A stretch of 64,000 nucleotides of DNA, taken from Oscheius dolichura. Its lineage: Eukaryota; Nematoda; Chromadorea; Rhabditida; Rhabditidae. Location: the NCBI GenBank assembly GCA_932521035.1, contig OW051494.1, positions 8,728,001-8,792,000 on the forward strand. Reading direction: 5' to 3'. Shown here piece after piece: positions 25,001-35,768 of this stretch. The notes under the pieces are model-generated. The model saw only the letters and a program-made list of their open reading frames with translations, was not told the origin of the DNA and did not search any database. The position numbers and the translations under genes are program-made. Position 1 is the first letter of the stretch, and every line of letters begins with the position of its first letter.

Positions 25001-25365
25001 GCGTTTTGGAGCGGTTCTATTCATTTCTTCGCTTCTGTTCGCGCTTCTACCCTACCTTTACGGGGAAATGGCCCAAAATGATCTTATTTACCCTTCAAAA
25101 ACTCCCAATTTTTCAGATTATGCCATCTCTTTCCACTACGTGAATGCTAATCTGATGTATGCGCTGGAATATCTAATCTATCATTTGAAACCATTTGGTG
25201 TGGATCGTGCTCTCCGTATTGGAAGTAATGAAACCGTTGTGGAAGCGGCTTTCGCCTCTGCCCGTGCCAATATGGGAAAGGTTTGTCGTCTCGAGACCTC
25301 AATGTTCAAATTTTCTATTTTAGGATGACATTTTTGCGGATAAAGTACCGCCGGTTCCAAAATAG
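22014..25365 (+). CDS. C1GALT1: Core 1 beta-1,3-galactosyltransferase (T-synthase)
   Basis: Six exons join in phase to 378 residues (human 363): 22014-22106, 22146-22290, 23003-23256, 23957-24395, 25117-25280 and 25324-25365. A signal-anchor helix lies at about 8-29, then a His- and Asp-rich stem, then the catalytic domain. Diagnostic blocks are [20 protein letters not shown], the metal-binding DDD at 174-176, [38 protein letters not shown] and [12 protein letters not shown]. The enzyme transfers galactose to GalNAc-Ser/Thr in the Golgi, making core 1 mucin-type O-glycans; invertebrate forms are known to work without the Cosmc chaperone. The start at 22014 was chosen because it directly precedes the anchor and lies 9 bases after a TTTCAG acceptor. 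Introns are up to 0.72 kb; intron 4 contains an antisense tRNA-Asp. Confidence 0.97.
24916..24987 (-). tRNA. tRNA-Asp (anticodon GTC) inside a T-synthase intron
   Basis: On the minus strand the acceptor TCCTCGG pairs with CCGGGGA, the D-arm holds TAGTATAGTGGTGAGTA, the anticodon loop CTGTCAC carries GTC, and the T-arm is CCCGGGTTCAATTCCCGG-like. Discriminator G. It is 72 bases without an intron and sits antisense in the fourth T-synthase intron (24396-25116). Confidence 0.95.
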
Positions 25366-25696
25366 TCTCTTCCGACGTGTGCCTCTCTTCGTCTTATTTC
25401 TTCATCAATTTTGGGTTCATTTTTGCGGGTCTTCAAACGAAAAACAGAATACAATATGCCTTGCACACATAAAAACATGACAGCCACTTCCTCTCCCCCT
25501 CTTCCCGTCTCCTCTCTACCAGCAATGTTACCGTATCTCTCTTCACATTTTTGCCAGTAAAATGTTACATTATATATTATTCTGCCAATTCTTCGACTGT
25601 GATTTGTTTCATTTCTTTCAATGTCTCTTCTTTTTTTCAGTGGGGGAACCGCGGCGCCGGTCATGTTCTTTCTGCAAATACTCTTTAATTTCTTTT

Positions 25697-25883
25697 TAAA
25701 GGGTCCGTCTCTTTATGATTAAAAGATAGCCCAGATTTTAAGCTACATTTTGACTATAAAAAGCAGGAAATTTGAGAAAACTGAAGCGTTAGCTTACAAA
25801 AGCGCGCGATTTGAATCTACCACGTGTTTCGCGTCTTTCTAGCGGTGAAAATGGCCAAATTTCTTTGTAGAACCCTTTTTAAG
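25697..25883. mobile_element. Possible degenerate TTAA-type TIR element
   Basis: TTAAAGGGTCCGTCTC resembles the left end of the element at 4770, and GAACCCTTTTTAA near 25870 resembles a decayed right end. The match is imperfect. The same sequence is present in the other arm of the inverted duplication, so any insertion predates it. Confidence 0.3.
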
Positions 25884-26403
25884 CCAAAAACATAAATTCA
25901 CCGTGGATTAGACAGTAAAAATGAGAAAAACTGACTGGCGACCGTCGATTTCCCCTCCCCTCCCCCTCCCAAATTCTAGTCACTCGTTTAGCCTTACAAT
26001 GGTCATTTTTCCCTTTTGTCATGTCTCTGTTCCTGTTTTTCTGGGTTCCAAAGGACTTTCTGATTGTCTTTGCCTCAAAATCTTATTCTTTTTTCCCTTT
26101 TCCGGTTAATATGGGGGAAACTGTCGTCTCTCCTCGTTTGAAATTGTTCCCCGTTCGTAGATGGTCTTCCCTTCCTCCCCCAGTCACAGAGAATAAGATA
26201 GAGGCAAGCTTTAATTTATTGAGAGAAATGTTTGAAAATATAAAAGGTTTATAACGACGTTTGTTTGAATAAATGGCGAGCGGACCGTTGGGAGGGGAAA
26301 TCGGTGAACTCGTGGAAGCAACCGGAAAAGGAAGGGCAAGTCCTGAAAATGTTGATGAGATTTGGATTAGGGGAAAATGTAAAAGAAAGCTAGAAAGGTA
26401 CCT

Positions 26404-26665
26404 TCAGGGACAGTAGGGTGGGGAGCCCCTAGTATTGCATATACAAACACCAGCAGGGCTACAGTAGCCTCCATCCTGAAATACTGCTATCAATTTATAT
26501 ACAGTAGCTTACACATTGGATACAATTGACGAGGGAACAATACAAGTCCGAACAGGCCAACTCCGAGCGTGGTGACAGTCTTCCGCTATTTGGCTGGGGG
26601 AGTTCGGCATTGACGAGGACAGCGGCTCCGAGGGTTACCACGATGGCGACGTAAAAGAAGTTCAT
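26404..26665 (-). CDS. Secreted 8-cysteine peptide, copy A (identical to copy C)
   Basis: Minus-strand exons 26665-26513 and 26475-26404 are split by a 37-base phase-0 intron right after the fourth cysteine. The 74-residue product has a signal peptide (1-20, ending VLVNA), a short ELPQ-led linker, then the cysteine array C-x4-C-x4-C-x2-C-x4-C-x5-C-x-C-x8-C with DGGYCSPAGVCIC. The DNA matches 36032-36293 wherever compared. It has the family promoter block upstream (26747-26928), AATAAA near 26220 and a spliced 3'UTR. The function is inferred: a small secreted cysteine-rich peptide, perhaps antimicrobial or a signal. The tail has a GxC-x5-CxC pattern like CSalpha-beta peptides, but the first half does not fit that fold's C-x3-C spacing. 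Confidence 0.85.
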
Positions 26666-26746
26666 CTTTTTTGTTTGTTTTCTGAAAATGAAAGTGGACC
26701 GAAAGCAAAGGAGAAGAAGCCTGTGGGCTGACTAGGAAGATGGCTG

Positions 26747-26928
26747 GATGTCTTCTGCCAGTCGCTCAGGGCTTATATATCCAGTAAAGATAATATGAGC
26801 TAGTAGGAGGGCTCGCTGTCTTCTGCCATTTGACCAGGCTTTATATATCAGTGAAATTCTATGTTTACCCTTTGGAACCACGCCTACTTTTGTAAGGTCA
26901 CACAATCTTTGTTTGCTACGCCCCTTTT
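26747..26928 (-). promoter_or_regulatory. Peptide-gene promoter block, copy A
   Basis: The minus strand holds AAAAGGGGCGTAGCAAACAA (26928-26907), then two TATATAA boxes (26847-26840 and 26779-26772), each followed by a GGCAGAAGACA-like segment. The core promoter looks internally duplicated. The same block precedes copies at 32.6, 36.0 and 56.2 kb. Confidence 0.65.
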
Positions 26929-27208
26929 GCTTTCCCAAGTCTTTCTGTTGGTTGAAAATTGGGAAAAGAAGGACTAAATGGGCGAACGCGGAAAAATACC
27001 CTTTGAGATAGCACCCAGTGAACAACTAGCATCGCCTAATTATAATAAGCAGCAGAGGTGTGCGGAATGGCAAATTTGGTTTTTTTCGGAATACGGATAC
27101 GGAATACGGAATAATTTTTTTTCCGGAATTTTCTTGTGACCAAGAACAACCAGTGAGCACGTCTCAGTCGCTCAGCTAAATCTCCCGAAGTTTTAATGTA
27201 TTTTCCGA

Positions 27209-29463
27209 TATAACTTTTGGCGCGACGTCGAAAATTTGAAATTTGGCGAGCTGTGGGGTGAGAGCAGGATGGTGCGGGAGAACGCGGAAGAAGGGGACTG
27301 GGGAGCTGAGCATAGAACAGTGAGAGAAGGAAAAGCGAAAGGGATTCGGCGGAGAAAGGGAAGAAGAGCACGCGTGCAAGGGACACCGTGAGTCAGAAGA
27401 GGGGGAGAGAGTGCCCAGGGAGAAGTAGGGGGTCGGCTGGTTAGGAGAGAAGCTATCTTTATAACGGAAAACCTTATGCTCACAGGCCTTGTGATTCCCG
27501 ATAAAAAGTTATCGTCACATTAAAGATTCCCGATAAAGGAAGACCAGAGTAAACAACAAGGTGGAGTTGGTTACGACGGCTCAAGAACCAAACAGACCTG
27601 GTCAGGGACTGAAAAAATGTCGACGTCTAGCCCTTATGCCTTTCTACCAGGATGATACCGGATAATTGCTACTGTTAGAAGTCTTATGAAGATTAGCCGG
27701 TCAATTATATAGCCTGTCCGTCCTAATTCCCGGTCAAGAGCCGAAGATTTTGGTATTTTCGGACACCTTATCTCTCAATTCGGAGCCTTTGATGTGGGAT
27801 CCCAGGGTAATTTGGAAGGATTAGAAGAAAACGTTATTTGTGGTATTGTCCCCCTTTGTAGGCTACTTCCCCAATATTGTTTTCTTTTTGTTCCATCCTT
27901 GTAAACACAAATAACATTCTTGGTCACTTTTTGTTGACATTCGTCTAGATTGTAAATTACTTTGCCACTATACAAAAAGAGATATCTACTTCCAAAGAAA
28001 TAAAGACGAATACGGCCAAAACCAAAATTTTTCTAATTGAAACCACTTTTCAGCTCTGGAGACGCTGTTCCTGGTTTTTAATTCTAAAAAGTAGACGCCC
28101 CGTGGTCTTCCTTTATCCGGAAATCTGGTGACGATAACTTTTTATCGGGAATCACAAGGCCTGTGAGCACAAGGTTTCCCGTAATAAAAGATAGACGGCA
28201 AACATCCCATGATGGAACAGCTTGTAAGGTGTGCGAGTCTGTGCCACGAGTGGGTGTGACTGGCTGTTCAAAGAGAGTAAGAGGCCTTCGACCAAAGCAT
28301 CAGATTCTAATAATTTTCACTTTTTTGGACGAAGAAGATTACGGACCGTAGCTTACGGAGGACAGATTGTGGAAAGGTTAACGAGGCTTGGAGCCACAAT
28401 TATAAGTTCTGTTCTCGAAGAAAGTGAGCTGAATGGCCCGGAAAAAAGTGAAAATGTTGTCTTGAAATAGCGAAGAAAGCCCGAATGAGCTCTTCTGGTA
28501 CGGATCCAAATATTCTTGTTTTCCCATGGGGCAAATCATTTTTTCCCATCAGGCAAATACCCACTATTTCGACTTGCATCATTTCAATCTCCCTCTCCCT
28601 TCTCTTTCTCGGTCCAACTCTTGCCCGAGATATTCTCCCAATTATGCAATACGACAAGATTCTTACTTCCCTGATCTATTTTCTCTCCGAAGTGTTTATG
28701 AAAACTTTGCCCCGCTCAAAACCGGGCGACTGATAGACTTATCTTATCAGCTATCAATAAGTCCGGAAGAGTCAAGAATTCTCTCCAAAAAATAAATAGA
28801 GCGCTCAAAATCCAAGCCCATTGGAGCCATCTGATTCGATCAAAATGTGTTGGACCGTTTTCTCTTTCAAATAAGGTCTTCGACCAAGACATCGGGTTCT
28901 AACAACTTTTACTTTTTGGTACAATGAGAGTAATATATGATAGACAGTTGCTCCAGGATGGAAAAGTTAGCCAGGCTTGGAGCCATAACTACGGGCCCTG
29001 TTTCCCCCGAGAGTTGGCTGAATTGTGAGAAAGCCAAAGGGCTGCCTTGAAACGGCGGAGAAAGCCTAGAACCCTCTTCTGGCACAGAAAACTATTCAGA
29101 TATCCTCTTTCTACTAATTTTAGAGGCATAAAAATGCCCATTTCTTCCTTCCAACATTTCCATTTCGTTACAATTTCTGCCACTTGTGCAACATGGCACC
29201 ATACTTGCTTCCTTGTTCTATTTACAGACCCCCGGATGACTTTACATCGGGGTAGTGCCAGGTCCCGGAAGGTAACTTTGCCGCGCACAGCTTTTCAATG
29301 AAGGTTTCATGAAAATCTTTTTTGACCATGATTTTGAGGGTGGTCGCTTACCCCTATCCCCAAATTTTCAGGGATGTATTGCATAAAATAAAATCAGGAA
29401 CAGCAAAAACATTTTGGAAAAATGTCCGCCGTCCGCCGTCACGGCAGTTTTATGGTGTAGTGG
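27209..29463. repeat. Mosaic of interspersed repeats
   Basis: No gene. 27474-27680 and 28095-28480 carry inverted copies of a segment with GGAATCACAAGGCCTGTGAG, also found at 30820-31345 and 34620-35130. 28480-28800 matches 34260-34620 (inverted) and 57900-58170. 28870-29300 is a diverged further unit of the same repeat superfamily, with the core TTTTTGGTACAATGAGAGT near 28910. Open frames here recur only because the repeats recur. Confidence 0.7.
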
Positions 29464-29467
29464 TTAA

Positions 29468-29834
29468 AGGGACAGTATGACCATTTTTTGAAGTTGGCTT
29501 CATCTTGTTCAGGATTTTTTCCTGATCAAAGTTATCTATTTTAAAAATTATAAAAATGTCAAATTCGCGAGAAAAATGCATGGAAAGTTTCAATTTTGTA
29601 TTGCGAATTTCGTCCGACGCGCCTCCAAGCAACGCAAGCTGCCTTGAACAAGACCGCGCGCTGTTTACGCGCCGTTTGATTGCATTTTTCTCCCGATTAC
29701 GGCGTTTTCAGCAAAAACTAAATAGAGCATTTTGATCTGCAAAATTAGCTCTACAAAACAAGACCAATTACAACAAAATTCATGATAGTTTTGAAAACTC
29801 GGGGTACTGTAGCAAAAACGGTCATACTGTCCCT
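29468..29834. mobile_element. TTAA MITE 1 (AGGGACAGTATGACC ends)
   Basis: TTAA at 29464-29467 and 29835-29838 flanks terminal inverted repeats AGGGACAGTATGACC and GGTCATACTGTCCCT. It is 367 bases, AT-rich, with no transposase. A second, inverted copy of about 338 bases lies at 55124-55461. TTAA duplication is the signature of piggyBac-like transposition. Confidence 0.88.
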
Positions 29835-29838
29835 TTAA

Positions 29839-30230
29839 AGGGACTGTCAGGGACCTATTTTTTGGTCAATTAATCCGATTAGACCAAAAATCACATTGAT
29901 TTGAATTTCTGCTCTGCGTTAACTCGCCGGCAATTTTCCTTAGCGACACCTTATCCGTCTCTTTTTTCTCTACAAGTAGACACCGAAAACACCTCCGGAG
30001 TCCGTTTCGATCGAGTAAAAGCTCCATTTTTATGCGAGCATTTTTATTTTTAAAGGTCTAAAAGATGCCCAACCTTTAAATTTTTATCCAATTTTGACCG
30101 TTAATCCCCTTGAAAAGCGCACGTTTCACGTCACGCAAGCCTCCATCGCAAAAACCGAAAATACCCTCATGATCAGAAAAATGAGGCGAATTTTTTAAGC
30201 TAAAGTTGTTTTTAGTCCCTGACAGTCACT
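29839..30230. mobile_element. TTAA MITE 2 (AGGGACTGTCAGGGAC ends), abutting MITE 1
   Basis: It shares the TTAA at 29835-29838 with MITE 1 and ends at the TTAA at 30231-30234. Ends are AGGGACTGTCAGGGAC and TAGTCCCTGACAGTCACT (one mismatch). It is 392 bases without a coding frame. A related shorter element with AGGAACTGTCAGGGACTGG ends is at about 47026-47262. Confidence 0.85.
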
Positions 30231-30234
30231 TTAA

Positions 30235-31999
30235 GAGGACAGGCATGGTCGGAGAGGTCGAGGGTTCGATTCCCGTCATGGTCAAACCTTTTTGCTTTTT
30301 TGTTTTGAGGTCCTGAAATCTTCCAAAATATTTTTGAAGTGTTTTTCGCTGCGGGATCCGTTCGTGGTAGGACCCCAATCGAGAGGTGGAAAGTTCGATT
30401 CCTCCTTCGGTCAATTTTTTGGCTTTATCTGTTTAGCATTTTTACAAAATGTTTTCGCTGCGGGAACCGCCCGTGGTGAGACCCTGCATAGGAGGGAAAC
30501 CACTCTTTAGCTTCAAAAAGTCTCTTTTTGTCGTGAAATGCACATAAAAATTCGTAAACGAATTAACAAAACGAGGACAATCACTATTTAAAAAAGAGAA
30601 ACTCAAGAAAACTTGTGGTTTGACAAGGAGTGTACAAAAAGAGGGCGATATTTTGAAGAATCGAACCACTGCACTTTTAAAGAATTTGATTCAAGCGTCT
30701 TTTCACGCCGCGATTGTTTTGTAGGAAACCTTATTCTGACAGATGATCCTTGGAAGATATAATCGTGCACAAAACTGTCCCGGGAAATGTGAATCTTTTC
30801 TTCGCCTCTACTCCACCTTGTTGTTTACTCTGGTCTTCCTTTATCGGGAAATCTTGTGACGATAACTTTTTATATCATCCTGGTAGAAAGGCATAAGGGC
30901 TAGACGTCGGCATTTTTCAGTCCCTGACCAGGTCTGTTTGGTTCTTGAGCCGTCGTAACCAACTCCACCTTGTTGTTTACTCTGGTCTTCCTTTATCGGG
31001 AATCTTTAATGTGATGATAACTTTTTATCGGGAATCACAAGGCCTGTGAGCACAAGGTTTCCCGTAATAAAAGATAGACGGCAAACATCCCATGATGGAA
31101 CAGCTTGTAAGGTGTGCGAGTCTGTGCCACGAGTGAATGTGACTGGCTGTTCAAAGAGAGCAAGAGGCCTTCGACCAAAGCATCAGATTCTAATAATTTT
31201 CACTTTTTTGGACGAAGAAGATTACGGACCGTAGCTTACGGAGGACAGATTGTGGAAAGGTTAACGAGGCTTGGAGCCACAATTATAAGTTCTGTTCTCG
31301 AAGAAAGTGAGCTGAATGGCCCGGAAAAAAGTGAAAATGTTGAACTTTACGGGTGCAGGGGATGACTGTCGTGCACCGAGCCCCTGTCGAGTCCCGTACA
31401 CTGGATTTAGATTTCCGAATATTGGCGCTATTCACTACCGATTCTTCGCGCCATTCTGATGTTCTGGGCCGTCAGAGGCTTCGTTAGCAAGGTAGCACCA
31501 GCGCGCCGTCGTAGTAAACCTGTACTAAATGGTATAGGACGAGCATAACAGAAATGGTGAGTTTGAAAATTTAGCATTAAAAAATTTTAGGCTTGGGCTT
31601 CCAAAATTGAACCAACTTTGTTTTAGATCTCGGACAGTTTCTTAGTATGCCCTGCTCTCCGACAAGACTATGCCCCGATGGCGAGAAAAATGTGTTATAG
31701 ATGATCTCACAGCTCTTATTGTCTAAATTCCTAGTTGAAAAAATTGATCAAACTATTGGTTTTCGTAAAGTTAGATGTTTTTGTTCTCACATTTTTGATA
31801 TTTTACAATTTTTAAATTTAAAAAAATGATTCATGATAAACATTTAAAAATATTTTCTGCTTCTCTCTCATTTGACCTGTCGATCCGAACAAACGACAGG
31901 TCTTACGTATAGAGATCTGCCCATTATTAGGGTAGGATAAATTGTTAATTGGTTGAGTACGCCCCAGGGTAGGCGAACGCGGAAAGCTAATTTGCGAGT
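30235..31999. repeat. Repeat mosaic with tRNA-like remnants
   Basis: 30235-30290 resembles the 3' half of a tRNA (GGTTCGATTCCC). 30345-30415 is a weaker similar segment. 30497-30655 recurs at 35160-35315. 30820-31345 recurs at 27474-27680, 28095-28480 and 34620-35130. 31345-31365 is a fragment of the CACCCGTAAAGTCTC hairpin family. No gene is supported. Confidence 0.6.
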
Positions 32000-32019
32000 T
32001 CGAAGATTGCCGCATTTAA

Positions 32020-32307
32020 AGGAACAGTGGCACAGCTTCAAAAATTAGATGCGCGCACGCATGAGGTTACGGTAGCGTGCCATTTTTAAAATTTTCAAAT
32101 TTTGTTTTCTGCATGAGTTTTCAATATTTCTTTTTGCTAAAATGATCAGCATATTCCAATTAGTGAAAGCAATAAAAATCACAAAAATCGTATGTCACAA
32201 TATGTAGAAATACAACTCGAAAGCATTTTTTTTTGGCCGATGTAAAGCAAACGCGCCCCGAGCATCTGCGCTAAGCGCAGACCGCGAAAAGCTGTGCCAC
32301 CGTTCCT
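32020..32307. mobile_element. TTAA MITE with AGGAACAGTGGCACAGCTT ends
   Basis: TTAA at 32016-32019 and 32308-32311 bounds inverted ends AGGAACAGTGGCACAGCTT and AAGCTGTGCCACCGTTCCT (one mismatch). It is 288 bases and non-coding. It belongs to the same end-type superfamily as the elements at 4770 and 29468. Confidence 0.85.
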
Positions 32308-32362
32308 TTAACCACGGGATCCTTGTTTCCCGTTTTTGTTCACCTGGAAAAGTTGGGAAGGC

Positions 32363-32470
32363 AAAAGGGGCGTAGCAAACAAAGTTTCCTAATCTTACGA
32401 AGCAATATCAGAGAGTTAAAATAGAATTCGAGGGGTACATAAGGCCTGGTCCATTGGCAGAAGGCAGCCA
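32363..32470 (+). promoter_or_regulatory. Peptide-gene promoter block, copy B
   Basis: AAAAGGGGCGTAGCAAACAA at 32363-32382 is followed by a weak TATA (TACATAAG, 32436-32443) and GGCAGAAGGCAGCC. It aligns with the blocks before copies A, C and E, with the TATA eroded. Confidence 0.55.
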
Positions 32471-32586
32471 GCTCTTCTCCTCGCTCAAATCATCACTTCC
32501 TCATTTTAGTTTGGTAAAATTGGTGCAAATTATCTTTTTTTGCATCTATCCTGGTTTAATATGCACTTTCAGAAACACTAGGAAAG

Positions 32587-32843
32587 ATGAACATCTTTGT
32601 CGCTGCTGTTATTATGACCGCTGGTGCTATTCTTCTCGTCAATGCTGAGCTCCCACAGTCAAATGAAGGACGACTGTTTGATAAGCTTGATTGCTCGGCA
32701 GTGTTTTGTAGTCTAGTCACGTGTATATCTTGCGTAGGTTACTGTATGTAAAAGGGTAAACAATATTTCAGGGAGGTGGCTATTGTAATGGTTTCGGAAC
32801 GTGTATCTGTAACACTAGGGATTCCCCGCCCGACTGCCCATAA
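32587..32843 (+). CDS. Secreted 8-cysteine peptide, copy B
   Basis: Exons 32587-32733 and 32772-32843 (38-base intron, phase 0 after the fourth cysteine) encode 72 residues. The signal peptide is 1-20 (ending LLVNA), followed by ELPQSNEGRL and the array C-x4-C-x4-C-x2-C-x4-C-x5-C-x-C-x8-C with CGGGYCNGFGTCIC. The stop TAA is followed by AG and a GTACC donor: a 3'UTR intron leads to a terminal exon near 32903 with AATAAA near 33007. A CTTTCAG acceptor lies about 16 bases before the ATG. It is diverged from copies A and C but clearly the same family. Confidence 0.85.
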
Positions 32844-33009
32844 AGGTACCGTTTTTCAACAAATATCATTTCTACTATGGAAATCACATCTTCAACTTTC
32901 AGGGTTCGCCCTTCAACCGCACCCCGTCCGCCGACCTTCTGCCACCGCCACGTCCAGCCGCTTCTCCATGTAAATTCTGTATATTTGTAATAACATATTG
33001 CTTGTAAAT

Positions 33010-33703
33010 AAAGCGGTTAAAAAAATTCTTTCTTATTTTTTTGGGAGGGAAAATGACTTTTTCCTAAAAAAATAGAACAAAAAGGAGAGAAGAATTCTTT
33101 CAGTTGTCTCAAATCTGCAGCTGAAAACTTGAAGTTGGCCGTCAAAATCCTCAAAAATTCCACGGAAAAGCCATTAGAATTCGACTAGAGGCAGCCGCAA
33201 AATTGGTCTGGAGAAAGTTTTGGATTAATATTTTGGGTTTCCCGGACGGGATTGAGACAGAATCCTCAGAAGAGCCTTGAAATAAGTTATAACAAGGAAG
33301 CAATTCAAGAGTCTGTTCCATTTCATTTTTTTCCCGAATGGCTCTAAAAAACAATTGAAATGGCAATGAAATGCACAGTTTTTTTCTTCCGAATCTGCAG
33401 GATTTTTATTAGTTTAGCCTTCTTCTGACTGGTAGAAAGCTCTCGTTTCATGATTGCGGAATATTTCACTATCTCCCGATGTAAACTCATCGGGCCCCGC
33501 TATTGATTGCTATTTTCAGAGGCATTGTTCTGACCCGGCATTATTTTTCGTGCTTGGTTTTCCTATTTCTATTACAATATCACAAAACAATTAGTCTTCC
33601 TGTTTTTAGTCAGATGTATTGCCCCATTCTTTGATCAACACAGCGGCATTTTTTCCTGTCTCCACTCATCGCTCCCTTTTCCTAACTTGGTTTTAGACAA
33701 CAA
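33010..33703. repeat. Shared 3' flank of peptide genes, then unassigned DNA
   Basis: 33010-33370 matches 56880-57430 and, inverted, 38810-39240, so the downstream flank was duplicated with the peptide genes. The middle (about 33190) lacks the roughly 250 bases carrying the small frame present in the other two copies. 33371-33703 shows nothing recognisable. Confidence 0.6.
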
Positions 33704-33790
33704 ATGATGGACACATTCTTTATTGCTATGCTCTTTGTTGCTGGAGCAGCTGTACTCTCTGCGCTTGTGATGCAAACAAAGGCGCGACGC
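33704..33790 (+). pseudogene. Signal-peptide relic of the cysteine-peptide family
   Basis: After a GGTTTTAG acceptor, an ATG opens MDTFFIAMLFVAGAAVLSAL, which resembles the family's signal peptide (for example MNFFYVAIVVTLGAAVLVNA). The sequence then runs directly into an unrelated interspersed repeat at about 33786, with no cysteine region. It reads as a copy cut off by repeat insertion or rearrangement. Confidence 0.5.
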
Positions 33791-35540
33791 AAACAGCAAA
33801 GTTTGAGCGGGTCGCTACGGCTCGAGGGAAAAAGTTTCATGGAGGTAGCGCTGTCTAGGAATGGAAAAGGGGACCTAGATTGGTCTTACTGTAATTATAC
33901 CCGGATGTAACAGTGTTTGGAGCCTTCCTATGGGTCTCTGAGACGTGAAATTACTGAAAACTGAGCAGAAATGTCCATGTAAACAGCAAAGGATGGTAGT
34001 CTCTATCGGGAAATATGCATGTTTAATCCGATAAATGCAGGAAAAGCCGGAAAAGCAAAAGTCGGCCTTTATCAATCCATTCTAATCTCAGTTCTTTGAA
34101 AAATTGGGTGTCCTCTCCATTCTCTCATAGTAGTCAGCTACTCAGCTACTGGCCCCCAGTTCCTTGGAATCTCGTGAGTAGTCGGAGCTTTCTCTCATAA
34201 GGAAGCAACAGTCTGAAGATCTCTACCAGGGCTACGGAAATTATTTGAAAGAGAAAACGGTCCAACACATTTTGATCGAATCAGATGGCTCCAATGGGCT
34301 TGGATTTTGAGCGCTCTACTTATTTTTTGGGGAGAATTCTTGACTTTTCCGGACTTATTGATAGCTGATAAGATAAGTCTATCAGTCGCCCGGTTTTGAG
34401 CGGGGCAAAGTTTTCATAAACACGTCGGAGAGAAAATAGATCAGGGAAGTAAGAATCTTGTCGTATTGCATAATTGGGAGAATTTCTCGGGCAAGAGTTG
34501 GACCGAGAAAGAGAAGGGAGAGGGAGATTGAAATGATGCAAGTCGAAATAGTGGGCATTTGCCTGGCTGTAACCATGGGAAAACAAGAATATTTGGATCC
34601 GTACCAGAAGAGCTCATTCGGGCTTTCTTCGCTATTTCAAGACAACATTTTCACTTTTTTCCGGGCCATTCAGCTCACTTTTTTCAAGAACAGAACTTAT
34701 AATTGTGGCTCCAAACCTCGTTAACCTTTCCACAATCTGTCCTCCGTAAGCTACGGTCCGTAATCTTCTTCGTCCAAAAAAGTGAAAATTATTAGAACCT
34801 GATGCTTTGGTCGAAGGCCTCTTACTCTCTTTGAACAGCCAGTCACATTCACTCGTGGCACAGACTCGCACACCTTACAAGCTGCTCCATCATGGGATGT
34901 TTGCCGTCTATCTTTTATTACGGGAAACCTTGTGCTCACAGGCCTTGTGATTCCCGATAAAAAGTTATCGTCACAATAAAGATTCCCGATAAAGGAAGAC
35001 CAGAGTAAACAACAAGGTGGAGTTGGTTACGACGGCTCAAGAACCAAACAGACCTGGTCAGGGACGGAAAAAATGCCGACGTCTAGCCCTTATGCCTTTC
35101 TACCAGGATGATACCGAAAAATTGCTACTGTTAGAAGTCTTCCTAACCATCTTGGAGGGAAACCACTCTTTAGATTCAAAAAGTCTCTTTTTGTCGTGAA
35201 ATGCGCATAAAAAGTCGTAAACGAATTAACAAAAAGAGGACAATCACTATTTAAAAAAGAGAAACTCAAAGAAAACTTGTGGTTTGACAAGGAGTGTACA
35301 AAAAGAGGGCGATATACTGACCAGGTCTGTTTGGTTCTTGAGCCGTCGTAACCAACTAAATGGGCGAACGCGAAAAAATACCCTTTGAGATAGCACCCAG
35401 TGGACAACTAGCATCGCCTAATTATAATAAGCAGCAGAGATATCGGAAAATACCTTGTGATTCCCGATAAAAAGCTATCGTCACAAGATTTTCCGATAAA
35501 GGAAGACCAGAGAAAACAACAAGGTGTTATACACAAGTTA
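33786..35540. repeat. Repeat mosaic, inverted relative to 28.1-28.8 and 57.9-58.6 kb
   Basis: 33786-34620 reads as the reverse complement of about 57900-58610 (GACAGTTTGAG-type segment, CTCTCATAGTAGT, and the closing unit). 34620-35130 is the inverted copy of 28180-28480 and its flank. 35160-35315 repeats 30497-30655. No gene is supported. Confidence 0.7.
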
Positions 35541-35768
35541 TGTCGGAAAATACATTAAAACTTCGGGAGATTTAGCTGAGCGACTGAGACGTGCTCACTG
35601 GTTGTTCTTGGTCACAACCAAATTTGCCATTCCGCACACCTCTGCTGCTTATTATAATTAGGCGATGCTAGTTGTTCACTGGGTGCTATCTCAAAGGGTA
35701 TTTTTCCGCGTTCGCCCATTTAGTCCTTCTTTTCCCAATTTTCAACCAACAGAAAGACTTGGGAAAGC

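Larger units (their letters stand above)
25396..27208. repeat. Left arm of a recent 1.8-kb inverted duplication
   Basis: This segment is the near-identical reverse complement of 35541-37300. It starts about 30 bases after the T-synthase stop and carries the peptide gene at 26404-26665 with its promoter. Compared with the right arm it has an extra block of about 55 bases near 27086-27140 made of CGGAATACGG-type units. Lines compared base by base over the gene were identical. Confidence 0.92.

Noticed and set aside
25320-25664. 114-codon minus-strand frame starting MTGAAVPPLKKRRD
   Set aside because: It overlaps the last T-synthase exon antisense and breaks differently in the duplicated arm; likely a shadow frame.
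28163-28351. Frame MSTRFPVIKDRRQTSHDGTA recurring at 31046 and 34751
   Set aside because: It recurs because the DNA repeat recurs; surrounding DNA is equally conserved, and there is no start context or splice partner.
30345-30500. tRNA-like segments with GTTCGATTCC
   Set aside because: Acceptor and anticodon arms do not pair; treated as remnants, not tRNA genes.
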